Source: Tateyamaria sp947503385
Lineage (GTDB): Bacteria; Pseudomonadota; Alphaproteobacteria; Rhodobacterales; Rhodobacteraceae
NCBI RefSeq assembly: GCF_051195235.1
Contig: NZ_JBNFZM010000004.1
Span: 1-64,000 of the forward strand
Direction of reading: 5' to 3'
Length of the DNA: 64,000 nt
Part shown: positions 8,769 to 20,067 of the stretch, in pieces
How the letters are laid out: the number at the start of each line of letters is the position of its first letter
How positions within the stretch are numbered: position 1 is the first letter of the stretch
The notes under the pieces: generated by a model
Told to the model about the DNA's origin: nothing
Seen by the model: the letters and a program-made list of their open reading frames with translations, nothing else
Databases searched by the model: none
Made by a program: the position numbers and the translations under genes

Positions 8769-10432
8769 TGCTCCAGATCGAAGGCTGGAAACGGGTATTG
8801 ATCTGGGCGCTTGTGGCGCTTGGGCTGATGCTGGCACTGCCCAACGGGTTCTACACTCGCGTGGAGCAGCACAATGATGCGGTTCAGGCGATTGAACTGG
8901 GCGCGGACACCGCCGAGAACCAAGCGCTGCGCGCGCTGTGGCCCGACTGGATGCCGTCGAGCCTTGTGAACCTCGGGCTTGACCTGCGGGGCGGTGCGCA
9001 TTTGCTGGCCGAAGTGCAGGTTGAGGATGTCTATGCAAGCCGGATGGAGGCCAGCTGGCCCGAGATCCGCGATTTGCTGCGGCAGGAGCGGTCCACCATC
9101 GGCACCATCCGTTTGCAACCTTCGGAGCCGGATGAGTTGCGCATTCGCATTGGCGAACCTGCGGGGATGCCGCGGGCGCTGGAGCGGGTGCGGTCGCTGG
9201 CGCGGCCTGTGCAGACGCTGACCGGGGTCGGCGCAAATGATATCGTCGTCTCATCGGACGGGGCGGACGTGATTGTCGTGACGCTGAGCGAAGAGGAACG
9301 TCTGGCCTCGGACGAGCGCACAGTGCAGCAAAGCCTCGAAATCGTGCGGCGGCGCATTGACGAGGTGGGTACACGCGAGCCGACCATTCAGCGGCAGGGC
9401 ACGCAGCGTATCCTGATCCAGGTGCCGGGCATCGGCTCGGCTGCGGAATTGAAGGAGATCATCGGCACAACGGCGCAGCTGACCTTTAACCCGGTGGTGA
9501 ACCGGACAACGGATGAAAACGCGACGCCCGGCATCGGCAACAAGCTGGTGCCCAGCTTGGACGAACCCGGCACGTTCTACGTGATCGAAAGCGCCCCGGT
9601 GGTCACCGGCGAGGACCTTGTGGATGCGCAGCCCGCCTTTGACCAGAACGGCAGCCCGGCGGTGAACTTCCGGTTCAACACGTCCGGCGCGCGACGGTTC
9701 GGGGATTATACGGCGGACAATATCGGTTCGCCCTTTGCGATTGTACTGGATGACGAGGTGGTCAGCGCGCCTGTGATCCAGAGCCATATTCCCGGCGGGT
9801 CTGGCATCATCACCGGCAATTTCAACGTCGAGGAATCGACCAACCTCGCGGTGTTGCTGCGTGCGGGTGCCTTGCCTGCGGAGCTGACCTTTCTCGAAGA
9901 GCGGACCATCGGCCCCGAACTGGGACAGGACAGCATCGACGCGGGCAAGATCGCGACCATGGTCGCCTTTGCGGCCGTGCTTGTGTTCATGGCGCTGAGC
10001 TATGGTCTGTTCGGCCTTTTTGCCAATGTTGCATTGATTGTGAATATCGGGCTGATCTTTGGCCTGCTGAGCATGATCGGGGCGACGCTGACGCTGCCGG
10101 GCATTGCGGGGATTGTGCTGACGGTTGGCATGGCGGTGGATGCCAACGTGTTGATCTTTGAACGTATCCGCGAAGAGCTGAAATCGGCGCGGGGTCCAGC
10201 GCGGGCCATCGAGTTGGGGTACGAAAAGGCGCTGAGTGCCATTCTGGATGCCAACATCACCACATTCATCACCGCCGTGATCCTGTTCGCCATGGGCTCC
10301 GGCCCGGTGCGCGGCTTTGCCATCACGCTGGGCCTCGGCATTCTGACATCGGTGTTCACGGCGATCTTTGTCACCCGGCTGCTGATTGTCATGTGGTTCG
10401 AACGCCGCCGTCCGAAAACGATTGAGGTCTGA
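8768..10432 (+). CDS. secD: Protein-export membrane protein SecD
   Basis: A 554-residue RND-superfamily subunit of the SecDF complex, which uses proton motive force to pull proteins across the inner membrane. It has one N-terminal helix, then the conserved LGLDLRGGAHLLAEV motif, a large periplasmic head, and a C-terminal six-helix bundle with the TVGMAVDANVLIFERIREE motif carrying the conserved Asp. Length is normal for alphaproteobacteria. It overlaps yajC by one base and is followed by secF one base downstream. Confidence 0.97.
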   Translation: MLQIEGWKRVLIWALVALGLMLALPNGFYTRVEQHNDAVQAIELGADTAENQALRALWPDWMPSSLVNLGLDLRGGAHLLAEVQVEDVYASRMEASWPEIRDLLRQERSTIGTIRLQPSEPDELRIRIGEPAGMPRALERVRSLARPVQTLTGVGANDIVVSSDGADVIVVTLSEEERLASDERTVQQSLEIVRRRIDEVGTREPTIQRQGTQRILIQVPGIGSAAELKEIIGTTAQLTFNPVVNRTTDENATPGIGNKLVPSLDEPGTFYVIESAPVVTGEDLVDAQPAFDQNGSPAVNFRFNTSGARRFGDYTADNIGSPFAIVLDDEVVSAPVIQSHIPGGSGIITGNFNVEESTNLAVLLRAGALPAELTFLEERTIGPELGQDSIDAGKIATMVAFAAVLVFMALSYGLFGLFANVALIVNIGLIFGLLSMIGATLTLPGIAGIVLTVGMAVDANVLIFERIREELKSARGPARAIELGYEKALSAILDANITTFITAVILFAMGSGPVRGFAITLGLGILTSVFTAIFVTRLLIVMWFERRRPKTIEV

Positions 10433-10433
10433 G

Positions 10434-11405
10434 ATGCGACTGAAGCTTGTCCCCAAAGAGACCTCGTTTGATTTCTTCAGCCGCTGGAAACTGTGGCTTG
10501 GCATATCGGCGCTGATGATGGTCATCGGCTTTGCCAGCTTTGCGCTGCAAGGTCTGAATTTCGGTATCGATTTCCGCGGTGGCACCACAGTGCGGACGGA
10601 AAGCACGCAACCGGTGGACATCGGCCTCTACCGGGATGCGCTGACGCCGTTGGGCTTGGGTGACATTTCGATAACGGAGGTGTTCGACCCGACATTCGAC
10701 GCCGATCAGAACGTGGCAATGATCCGTATTCAGGCGCAAGAAGGCCAAGAGGCCGTGACGCCGGATACAATCCGCGAGGTGCAGGGCGCACTGACCGCTG
10801 CTGTCCCGGATATGACCTTTCCGTCTGTGGAATCGGTGGGCCCGAAAGTGTCGGGCGAGTTGATCCAAACGGCTGCTATCGCGGTGGTTTTGGCCATCGG
10901 GGCAGTGCTGATCTATATCTGGCTGCGCTTTGAATGGCAGTTTGCACTGGGGGCCGTGGCGGCGCTTGTGCATGACGTGATCCTGACCATCGGCATATTC
11001 TCGGAACTACAGATCAAGTTTGACCTCGCCATCATCGCAGCCCTGCTGACCATCGTGGGCTATTCGCTGAACGACACGGTGGTTGTCTTTGACCGGGTGC
11101 GGGAGAACCTGCGCAAGTACAAGAAAAAGCCGCTGAATGAAGTGCTGAATATCTCGATCAACGAGACACTCAGCCGGACGGTCATGACATCGGTTACCAC
11201 GCTGCTGGCTCTGATATCGCTCTATATCCTTGGTGGGGACGTGATCCGCGGGTTCGTCTTTGCGATGATCTGGGGTGTGATCGTGGGGACGTATAGCTCG
11301 GTCTTTGTGGCATCGACCATTCTGCTGTGGCTTGGCGTCAAGCGGAACTGGGACAAGACAGACCCCAACACAACCGGAAACCAATTCGCCAACGTGGATG
11401 CCTGA
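10434..11405 (+). CDS. secF: Protein-export membrane protein SecF
   Basis: A 323-residue partner of SecD. It shows the N-terminal helix, the LNFGIDFRGGTTV motif, the periplasmic domain, and the C-terminal membrane bundle with GYSLNDTVVVFDRVRENLRK. I start at the ATG directly after the secD stop (TGAGATG), which gives the usual MRLKLVP N-terminus; a longer frame upstream overlaps secD. The last eight bases overlap the following exporter gene. Confidence 0.97.
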   Translation: MRLKLVPKETSFDFFSRWKLWLGISALMMVIGFASFALQGLNFGIDFRGGTTVRTESTQPVDIGLYRDALTPLGLGDISITEVFDPTFDADQNVAMIRIQAQEGQEAVTPDTIREVQGALTAAVPDMTFPSVESVGPKVSGELIQTAAIAVVLAIGAVLIYIWLRFEWQFALGAVAALVHDVILTIGIFSELQIKFDLAIIAALLTIVGYSLNDTVVVFDRVRENLRKYKKKPLNEVLNISINETLSRTVMTSVTTLLALISLYILGGDVIRGFVFAMIWGVIVGTYSSVFVASTILLWLGVKRNWDKTDPNTTGNQFANVDA

Positions 11406-12150
11406 GGCGTTCACCACGGCTCTGGCCTTGCCGGGGTTGTGGTGGCTGGTCGGGGCGATTGTCGCCGCCGGGCTTGTGCGCGGGTTCACCGGCTTTGGTT
11501 CTGCGCTGATCATCATGCCTGCGGCATCCTCGGTGCTGGACCCGTTTGCTGCACTTGTGTTTCTGACAGTTGTCGAGTTTTGGGGGCCGCTGCCGAACCT
11601 GCCTGCCGCATTGCGCACCGGACAGCGGGCCGAGGCGTTGCGCCTGTTGGCGGGGGCTGCGGTTGGGCTGCCACTGGGGCTGTGGGCCCTGTCTTATCTG
11701 GCGCCGGGCGTGTTCGGGTGGCTGGTCTCTTGCGTGGTGCTGGTGCTTTTGATGCTGGTCATGACCGGCTGGCGTTACCGGGGCACCTTGCGCAGCGGGG
11801 CCATCGCAGCCGTGGGCGGGGTGGGTGGTTTCCTAGGGGGGATCGCCGGGGTGCCCGGCCCTCCGGTCATCATGCTTTATATGGCCAGCGCGCTGCCCAT
11901 CGCGACAATCCGGGCAAATTTTCTCCTGTATCTGCTGGGCATCGACCTGATGATGATTGCGGTGATTGTCGGGATCGGACTGTTGGACATGACGGCACTG
12001 GCGGCCGGGTTGCTCTGCGTGCCGGTCTATATGCTGGCCAATGTTGCAGGTGCGTGGCTGTTTGATCCGGACAAGGAGCGACTTTTTCGCGCGGTGGCCT
12101 ACCTCACGATCGCGGCCTCCGCTATTCTGGGCCTGCCTGTCTGGGAGTGA
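11398..12150 (+). CDS. TauE/SafE-family membrane exporter
   Basis: A 250-residue protein with eight or so hydrophobic helices. The motif LVRGFTGFGSALIIMP near the N-terminus and the internal GGIAGVPGPPVIMLYM are characteristic of the TauE/SafE (DUF81) family, which exports sulfite, sulfoacetate or other organic anions. The ATG overlaps the secF stop by eight bases, so the gene belongs to the secDF transcription unit. The substrate cannot be told from the sequence. Confidence 0.85.
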   Translation: MPEAFTTALALPGLWWLVGAIVAAGLVRGFTGFGSALIIMPAASSVLDPFAALVFLTVVEFWGPLPNLPAALRTGQRAEALRLLAGAAVGLPLGLWALSYLAPGVFGWLVSCVVLVLLMLVMTGWRYRGTLRSGAIAAVGGVGGFLGGIAGVPGPPVIMLYMASALPIATIRANFLLYLLGIDLMMIAVIVGIGLLDMTALAAGLLCVPVYMLANVAGAWLFDPDKERLFRAVAYLTIAASAILGLPVWE

Positions 12151-12153
12151 ACC

Positions 12154-12507
12154 ATGCGCCTCAATGAGATCGAGTTTACCGAAGCCAAACCCGTCGAAGG
12201 ATACGGTCCGGGCTTTTTCCGCATCGGTGGCACAGTGATCGAGGGACCAGCGCTGACTGGCCCGCTTGGGACCGCGCTGTGGGGCGGATATGAGGACAGC
12301 GCAGCCCTGCTGGCCTTGGCCGATCACGTTGATGTGCTGTTTCTGGGCACAGGCGCGGAAATCGCCCATATCCCCGAAGCCTGCCGCACCGCGCTGGACG
12401 AGGCCGGGATTGGGGTCGAAGTGATGTCGTCGCCATCGGCGGCGCGCACGTACAACGTGCTGCTTAGCGAAGGACGGCGCATTGCGCTGGCAATGATGCC
12501 TGTGTGA
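12154..12507 (+). CDS. Mth938-domain protein (NDUFAF3-like)
   Basis: A 117-residue single-domain protein. The segments GYGPGFFRIGG, GSVIEGP-like GTVIEGPALTG, DVLFLGTG and AARTYNVLLSEGRRIALAM are typical of the Mth938/DUF498 fold, to which the mitochondrial complex I assembly factor NDUFAF3 belongs. It is three bases after the exporter gene and thus likely co-expressed with secDF. A role in membrane-complex assembly is an inference from the mitochondrial relative and from its position next to the membrane-insertion genes. Confidence 0.85.
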   Translation: MRLNEIEFTEAKPVEGYGPGFFRIGGTVIEGPALTGPLGTALWGGYEDSAALLALADHVDVLFLGTGAEIAHIPEACRTALDEAGIGVEVMSSPSAARTYNVLLSEGRRIALAMMPV

Positions 12508-12512
12508 ACGGG

Positions 12513-12575
12513 CGGAGGGGGGGCAGCCCCCCGGCTGCGCCTCCCCCCGGAGTATTTTGAAAGAGAAGAAGCAAG
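12513..12575. repeat. GC-rich hairpin and dispersed intergenic element (copy 1)
   Basis: After the Mth938 gene there is a G-run/C-run hairpin (GGGGGG-CAG-CCCCCC), a second GC-rich arm, and then CGGAGTATTTTGAAAGAGAAG. The motif 'GC-rich arm, GTATTT, A/G-rich AAGAA' recurs at 23241-23267 and, inverted, at 15392-15418. It may act as a terminator or a mobile intergenic repeat. Confidence 0.5.
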
Positions 12576-12615
12576 GGGGCTTTTGGCAGGCGTTCCAATC
12601 CGTTAGCCATGTCTT

Positions 12616-13230
12616 ATGGATGTGACAGTCACCGATCTGGCCGTGGGACGGGGGGGCGTGCCGCTTTTGGCGGGCGTGTCCTTTGTGTTGTCGCCGGGGC
12701 GTGCGCTGGTGCTGCGCGGGCCAAACGGGTCGGGAAAGACGACGCTGCTGCGTACGGTTGCGGGATTGCAGCCTGCTTTGGCGGGAACGGTCAGCGGGGC
12801 GGAGGAGCGGATTGCCTATGCCGCCCATGCCGACGGGTTGAAGGCGGCGCTTACGGTGTCGGAAAACCTGACCTTCTGGGCGGCGGTCTTTGGACAGTCG
12901 CAGATCACACCGGCGCTTGCGGCCTTTGATCTGGAGGGGTTGGCCACGCGGCGCGCTGGTGCGCTGTCGGCGGGGCAAAAGCGGCGGCTGGGTCTGGCGC
13001 GGTTGATGGTGACGGGGCGGGCCGTGTGGGTGCTGGACGAGCCGACAGTGTCGCTGGATGCCGCATCAGTGACGCGGTTCGCAGATGCCGTGCGCGCGCA
13101 TCTGGCCGCAGGCGGCATGGCGCTGATCGCAACGCATATTGACCTTGGCATTGAGGCGGATGTGCTGGATGTGACTGGCTTTCAGACGCAGGCGGCAGCG
13201 CTCGGCCATGCAGATGAGGCGTTTTTGTGA
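12616..13230 (+). CDS. ccmA: Haem exporter ATP-binding protein CcmA
   Basis: A 204-residue ABC ATPase. Visible motifs are Walker A GPNGSGKTT, the signature LSAGQKRR, Walker B VWVLDEP and the H-loop His in ATHIDLG. The short length and the adjacent ccmB and ccmC identify it as CcmA, which drives release of haem-loaded CcmE during cytochrome c maturation. Its stop overlaps the GTG start of ccmB. Confidence 0.93.
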   Translation: MDVTVTDLAVGRGGVPLLAGVSFVLSPGRALVLRGPNGSGKTTLLRTVAGLQPALAGTVSGAEERIAYAAHADGLKAALTVSENLTFWAAVFGQSQITPALAAFDLEGLATRRAGALSAGQKRRLGLARLMVTGRAVWVLDEPTVSLDAASVTRFADAVRAHLAAGGMALIATHIDLGIEADVLDVTGFQTQAAALGHADEAFL

Positions 13231-13883
13231 GGGCGCTGTTTTTCCGGGACCTCGCGCTTGCGCTGCGGGCGGGGGGCGGATTTGGCCTTGGGCTTGCGTT
13301 TTTCCTGATCGTCGTCGTGCTGGTGCCGTTCAGCGTCGGGGCTGACGTCACGCTTTTGGCGCGCATCGCACCCGGGGTGCTGTGGCTGGGAGCGCTGTTG
13401 GCGTGCCTGTTGTCGCTGGACCGGTTGCTGGCGGTGGACTGGGAGGACGGCGCGCTGGACCTGCTGGCGACCTCGCCCTTGCCGCTCGAAGGGGTTGTGG
13501 CAGTGAAGGCGGCAGCGCATTGGGTGACAACGGGTTTGCCACTGGTCGTGGCGGCACCGCTGTTCGGGGTGCTGCTGAACCTCGCGCCCGCAGGCTATGG
13601 CACGCTGGTGCTGAGCCTGTGTCTGGGCACGCCCGCGCTGTCGATGATTGGCGCTTTTGGGGCGGCGCTGACGGTGGGGATCAAGCGGGGCGGGTTGCTG
13701 TTGTCCCTGCTGGTGCTGCCGCTCTATGTGCCGACGCTGATTTTTGGCGCGGAGGCCGCGCGGCGGGCGGCGGAGGGGCTGGATGCCACCACGCCGCTGA
13801 TGCTGCTGGCGGGGGTCAGCGGGGCGGTTCTGGCTCTCATGCCATTTGCCGCAGGGGCGGTTTTGCGGGTGAATTTGCGGTAA
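13227..13883 (+). CDS. ccmB: Haem exporter membrane protein CcmB
   Basis: A 218-residue integral membrane protein with six hydrophobic helices and the CcmB segments ALFFRDLALALR (N-terminus), LSLDRLLAVDWEDGALDLL and LPLYVPTLIFGAEA. It uses a GTG start overlapping the ccmA stop (GTGA), as is common for this pair. It forms the ABC module CcmAB in the cytochrome c maturation system I. Confidence 0.93.
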   Translation: MRALFFRDLALALRAGGGFGLGLAFFLIVVVLVPFSVGADVTLLARIAPGVLWLGALLACLLSLDRLLAVDWEDGALDLLATSPLPLEGVVAVKAAAHWVTTGLPLVVAAPLFGVLLNLAPAGYGTLVLSLCLGTPALSMIGAFGAALTVGIKRGGLLLSLLVLPLYVPTLIFGAEAARRAAEGLDATTPLMLLAGVSGAVLALMPFAAGAVLRVNLR

Positions 13884-13930
13884 CGCGGATTTACATTGTC
13901 GAAGCGGAGGAGGGGGCTTAGAACCACGCC

Positions 13931-14677
13931 ATGTCACTTTGGGAATATGCAAATCCTGTCCGGTTTCTGGGGCTGAGCGAACGGGTTATGCCGTGGCTGT
14001 GGGCGGGCGCCGCGCTGTGCCTTGTTGTGGGGCTGGTGTGGGGGTTCTTTTTCACGCCGGATGATTTCCGGCAGGGCTCTACCGTCAAGATCATTTACCT
14101 GCATGTGCCCTCGGCGCTGATGGCGATCAATGCATGGTTCATGATGCTGGTCGCCTCGCTGATCTGGATTGTCCGGCGGCACCACGTGTCGGCGCTGGCG
14201 GCGCGGGCGGCAGCGCCCGTGGGCATCGTGATGACGCTGATTGCGCTGGTCACCGGGGCGATCTGGGGCCAGCCGATGTGGGGCACGTGGTGGGCATGGG
14301 ACCCGCGGCTGACATCGTTCCTGATTCTGTTTCTGTTTTACCTAGGCTACGTCGCGCTGTGGGAGGCGGTCGAAGACCCCGATACGGCTGCGGACCTGAC
14401 GTCGATCCTGTGCCTCGTGGGGACGGTGTTTGCCGTGCTCAGCCGCTATGCGGTGAACTTCTGGAACCAAGGGCTGCATCAGGGTGCGTCGCTGAGCCTC
14501 GACACGGAAGAGAACGTGGCCGACGTATTCTATGTCCCGTTGCTGGTGTGCATCGCGGGTTTTGTGCTGCTGTTTTTGGCGCTGGTACTCTACCGAACGG
14601 GCACGGAAATCCGGGTGCGGCGCACCCGCGCCCTGATCGCGCGCGAGGCGCGCGGCGGGCAGGCGGAGCGCGCATGA
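13931..14677 (+). CDS. ccmC: Haem-handling membrane protein CcmC
   Basis: A 248-residue six-helix protein of the HemeHandling superfamily, which loads haem on CcmE. The tryptophan-rich WWD motif is present (WGQPMWGTWWAWDPRLTS), as are the two conserved periplasmic histidine regions (YLHVPSALMA; NFWNQGLHQG). Its final four bases overlap the start of ccmD. Confidence 0.95.
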   Translation: MSLWEYANPVRFLGLSERVMPWLWAGAALCLVVGLVWGFFFTPDDFRQGSTVKIIYLHVPSALMAINAWFMMLVASLIWIVRRHHVSALAARAAAPVGIVMTLIALVTGAIWGQPMWGTWWAWDPRLTSFLILFLFYLGYVALWEAVEDPDTAADLTSILCLVGTVFAVLSRYAVNFWNQGLHQGASLSLDTEENVADVFYVPLLVCIAGFVLLFLALVLYRTGTEIRVRRTRALIAREARGGQAERA

Positions 14678-14826
14678 CGCCCGATCTGGGAAAATATGCC
14701 GAGGCTGTGTTGTCGGCCTACGCGGTGTCAATTGCGCTGCTGGTTGCCATCGTTGTGCTGAGCCTTTGGCGTGGCCGCAGGGTGCGCGCCGAGATGGAAG
14801 ATGTGGAGCGGCGGCAGGATGGCTAA
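14674..14826 (+). CDS. ccmD: Haem exporter small subunit CcmD
   Basis: A 50-residue protein with one transmembrane helix (AVLSAYAVSIALLVAIVVLSLW) followed by a basic segment (RGRRVRAEMEDVERR), the normal size and layout for CcmD. It overlaps ccmC by four bases (ATGA) and ccmG by eight. CcmD stabilises the CcmC-CcmE-haem complex and aids its release. Confidence 0.9.
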   Translation: MTPDLGKYAEAVLSAYAVSIALLVAIVVLSLWRGRRVRAEMEDVERRQDG

Positions 14827-15358
14827 AGTGCCGCCGTTGATGTTGGCCCCAATCGGGATTTTTGCCGCCTTTGTCGTTTTGGCGGCGGTGGGCATGTTTC
14901 GCGACAACCCCAATGCCTTGCCGTCCACCCGCGTGGGTGGGCCGGCGCCTGCACTGACGGACGCGACGCTCGCCGACTATCCGGGCGTTGGCGACGGAGA
15001 TCTGGCGCGTGGGGAGGTGACGCTGGTGAATTTCTGGGCGTCGTGGTGTCCGCCGTGCCGTGCAGAACATCCTAAGCTGCTGGAAATGGCCGCTGACGGT
15101 TTGCCGATCATTGGCGTGAATTTTCGCGACACGGAAGGGCCGGCGTCCAGCTACCTTGAGGATGACGGAAACCCGTTTGTGGCCATCGCCTTTGACCCCG
15201 CCGCCCGGTCGGCCATTGACTGGGGTGTGACCGCCCCGCCAGAGACGTTTATTCTGGACGCGGACGGCACGGTGCTTTTTCGATTTCAGGGCCCGCTGGT
15301 CGGGTCGGACTATGAACAGCGGTTCCTGCCAGAGCTTGAAAAAGCGCTGTCAAATTGA
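14819..15358 (+). CDS. ccmG: Thiol:disulfide interchange protein CcmG/DsbE
   Basis: A 179-residue membrane-anchored thioredoxin-like protein. It has an N-terminal anchor helix (LMLAPIGIFAAFVVLAAVGMF) and the active site WASWCPPCRAEHP, typical of CcmG, which reduces apocytochrome c or CcmH in the periplasm. I start at the ATG overlapping ccmD; the longer frame is inside ccmD. ccmE, ccmF and ccmH are not in this window. Confidence 0.93.
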   Translation: MAKVPPLMLAPIGIFAAFVVLAAVGMFRDNPNALPSTRVGGPAPALTDATLADYPGVGDGDLARGEVTLVNFWASWCPPCRAEHPKLLEMAADGLPIIGVNFRDTEGPASSYLEDDGNPFVAIAFDPAARSAIDWGVTAPPETFILDADGTVLFRFQGPLVGSDYEQRFLPELEKALSN

Positions 15359-15391
15359 GCGCCTTACGGCGCACGCTATTTCTGGCGCTTT

Positions 15392-15415
15392 GTTTCTTCT
15401 GACCGGAAATACCAC
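15392..15415. repeat. 24-bp intergenic repeat (inverted copy of 23244-23267)
   Basis: These 24 bases are the exact reverse complement of 23244-23267, downstream of purB. Both lie immediately beyond a gene end and abut a GC-rich arm. Core: TATTTCCGGTCAGAAG. Confidence 0.75.
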
Positions 15416-15465
15416 CGCCGGAGGCTCCGACATTGATGACGGGAGCCTCCGGCGGGGATTTATTT
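15413..15465. terminator. Strong bidirectional hairpin between ccmG and acnA
   Basis: CCGCCGGAGGCTCC and GGGAGCCTCCGGCGG form a near-perfect 14-15 bp stem around a 12-base loop, followed by GGATTTATTT. It lies between the convergent ends of ccmG and acnA and can terminate both transcripts. Confidence 0.75.
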
Positions 15466-15483
15466 GGGGACAGAGACGGGGAC
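15466..15483. repeat. 18-bp intergenic repeat, also at 34917-34934
   Basis: GGGGACAGAGACGGGGAC occurs here and identically at 34917-34934. In both places it follows a GC-rich hairpin arm and a short T-rich stretch. It is probably part of a dispersed intergenic element. Confidence 0.6.
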
Positions 15484-15518
15484 CTCGTAGCGCTATGGCC
15501 GCAGGGTCCGTGTTCTTG

Positions 15519-18206
<2,688 letters not shown>

Positions 18207-18305
18207 GGGAATTCCTTTCCTAAGGCGGATGGGGCATCAAGTTTGGGGGCGTCTTGCCCGATGAACAGCATCTGATCAACCGCAATTGGGGGGCTGCGAC
18301 GATTT

Positions 18306-18323
18306 TGTATACCATAGCATACA
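18306..18323. promoter_or_regulatory. 18-bp dyad upstream of acnA
   Basis: TGTATACCATAGCATACA is an inverted repeat (TGTAT, 8 bases, ATACA) about 100 bases upstream of the acnA start and about 140 bases before the divergent DUF1223 gene. Its size suits a dimeric regulator such as a GntR-type protein. The binding protein is not known from the sequence. Confidence 0.4.
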
Positions 18324-18464
18324 GATTTTTCAGCAAATGCGCAGTAACGTGATGCAGCTGACACAAATGCTCAACAAACCTTGATTGGTCAAACGCCATA
18401 CCGTTCCATAGATCAGGGGAGTGCCCACGCTGCGGCGCCCCCGGACAAACACAAGTGCGTGCAG

Positions 18465-19160
18465 ATGAAAAACCTGATCTCATTGGCCTTTGCGGCCGCC
18501 ACCACCCTGATGGTCGCGCCTGCGTCCGCAGACTCGCCCGTTGTGGTAGAGTTGTTCACGTCGCAAGGCTGTTCGTCCTGCCCGCCTGCGGATGCGCTGA
18601 TGCACGAACTGGCCACGCGTGACGATGTGATCGCGCTGGCGCTGCATGTCGACTATTGGGACTATATCGGGTGGAAGGACGAATTTGCCGATCCGCGCTA
18701 TGCCAAGCGGCAGCGCGGTTACGCGGTCGAGGCGGGGCGGCGGTCGGTCTACACGCCCCAGATGATCATCAACGGCGAAACGGATATCGTGGGTGCCCGC
18801 CCCATGGAGTTGTCCAAAGTTATTGCGCAACACGCGGCGCGGCCAGAAACGGTGTCGCTGGACGTGGTGCGCGAGGGCGACGATCTGATCATCGCGGCAG
18901 AGGCCAAGCACGCGTCGGGGCCGTATGTGGTGCATATGGTGCGCTACACGCCGGAGCGCACGGCGCGGATCACACGCGGCGAGAATGCCGGGCACACGCT
19001 GACCTATGCCAACGTCACCGAAGACTGGAAAATCCTGACCCAGTGGGACGGGGCCACAGCGCTGCATCTGACGGCGGATGTCACGGGTGACAAACCTGTG
19101 GTCGTGGTGATCCAGCAGGGCGCGCATGGCCCAATCGAGGCGGCGGCGCTTCTGCGCTAG
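18465..19160 (+). CDS. Secreted DUF1223 thioredoxin-like protein
   Basis: A 231-residue protein with an N-terminal signal peptide (LISLAFAAATTLMVAPASA), followed by VVVELFTSQGCSSCPPADALM, the N-terminal strand and CxxC of the DUF1223 family, a thioredoxin-fold group exported to the periplasm. The conserved HVDYWDYIGWKD segment follows. I start at the ATG giving the signal peptide and not at an upstream ATG that adds a hydrophilic leader. It is convergent with the acyltransferase gene, overlapping by four bases. The substrate is unknown. Confidence 0.85.
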   Translation: MKNLISLAFAAATTLMVAPASADSPVVVELFTSQGCSSCPPADALMHELATRDDVIALALHVDYWDYIGWKDEFADPRYAKRQRGYAVEAGRRSVYTPQMIINGETDIVGARPMELSKVIAQHAARPETVSLDVVREGDDLIIAAEAKHASGPYVVHMVRYTPERTARITRGENAGHTLTYANVTEDWKILTQWDGATALHLTADVTGDKPVVVVIQQGAHGPIEAAALLR

Positions 19161-20059
19161 GTCATATCCGCGTCGGACCGCCAGCGCCGTGGCACCCAAA
19201 ACCATTGTTCCGGATGGGCCCGGATACGCGCGCCCAGACTGTCATTCATCGCTTGGGTCATGGTTTCGGGGGTGGTGTGGTCAATCGGCGCTTCCATCAC
19301 GCAGTCAAAGTTGATGCCGTCCTTGGCCCGAATGCCGTAGAAGGGGATCAGCAGCGCGGCATAGCGCAGCGCCAGTTCCGCCGCCGAGATCGCCGTTTGC
19401 GCGTCATGCCCCAGAAATTGCAGCGCAGGCTGGCCCTGTGCGTGTTGATCAAACAGCAACACAAGCTGGCCGCCGCCCTTGAGGTGACGCACGAAACCGG
19501 CGGTGCCGCGACGGCCCTGAGGGAACACAGGCCCGCCAAAAGATTGCATTGTCCGCACGTAATGATCGTTGAAATAGGGGTTCTTCATCTCGCGATAAAG
19601 CCCGCCCACGGCATAGCCGCGTGCAACCAGCGCGGCGCGCACCGCCTCGTAATTGCCGAAATGGCCGGTGACGAGGATGACGGGCTTGCCAGACCGGGCC
19701 GCCGCCTCCATCGCGGCAAAGCCGGGGCCTGAAATGTCGGCCCTAGCCTGACGGGCCAGCAGCGCGCGGGTGGAGTAATTTTCGATCAACGTGCGCCCGG
19801 CATTGGTCAGGCTCGCCCGCGCGATGCGGTCCTTTTCGGCGTCCGGCAGATGCGGCAGGGCAAAGTCCACATGCACGCGCGCACGTTTGAGATAGCCCGC
19901 GCCAGGTCCCACCACATGGGCCATGGCCCAGCCCATGAACCGGACGCGGGCCGTATAGGGCAGGGCCAGCGCCAGCCCGATCAACCCACGGGCAAGCAGA
20001 TCGGTCGCCCGATAGGCCGCGCGGGCGGGCAGGGACAAGGTGGCTGTGTCTTGGGGCAT
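19157..20059 (-). CDS. LpxL/HtrB-type lysophospholipid (lipid A) acyltransferase
   Basis: A 300-residue protein of the HtrB/LpxL family, which transfers acyl chains to lipid A precursors or related lipids on the inner leaflet. The catalytic HX4E motif is seen as HFGNYE, followed by the conserved REMKNPYFNDH and FPQGRRGTAG segments and a YFD-type LLFDQHAQG region. The length fits the family. It lies eight bases after an EamA-type transporter gene on the same strand. Confidence 0.85.
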   Translation of the reverse strand: MPQDTATLSLPARAAYRATDLLARGLIGLALALPYTARVRFMGWAMAHVVGPGAGYLKRARVHVDFALPHLPDAEKDRIARASLTNAGRTLIENYSTRALLARQARADISGPGFAAMEAAARSGKPVILVTGHFGNYEAVRAALVARGYAVGGLYREMKNPYFNDHYVRTMQSFGGPVFPQGRRGTAGFVRHLKGGGQLVLLFDQHAQGQPALQFLGHDAQTAISAAELALRYAALLIPFYGIRAKDGINFDCVMEAPIDHTTPETMTQAMNDSLGARIRAHPEQWFWVPRRWRSDADMT

Positions 20060-20067
20060 CGGTTGGC

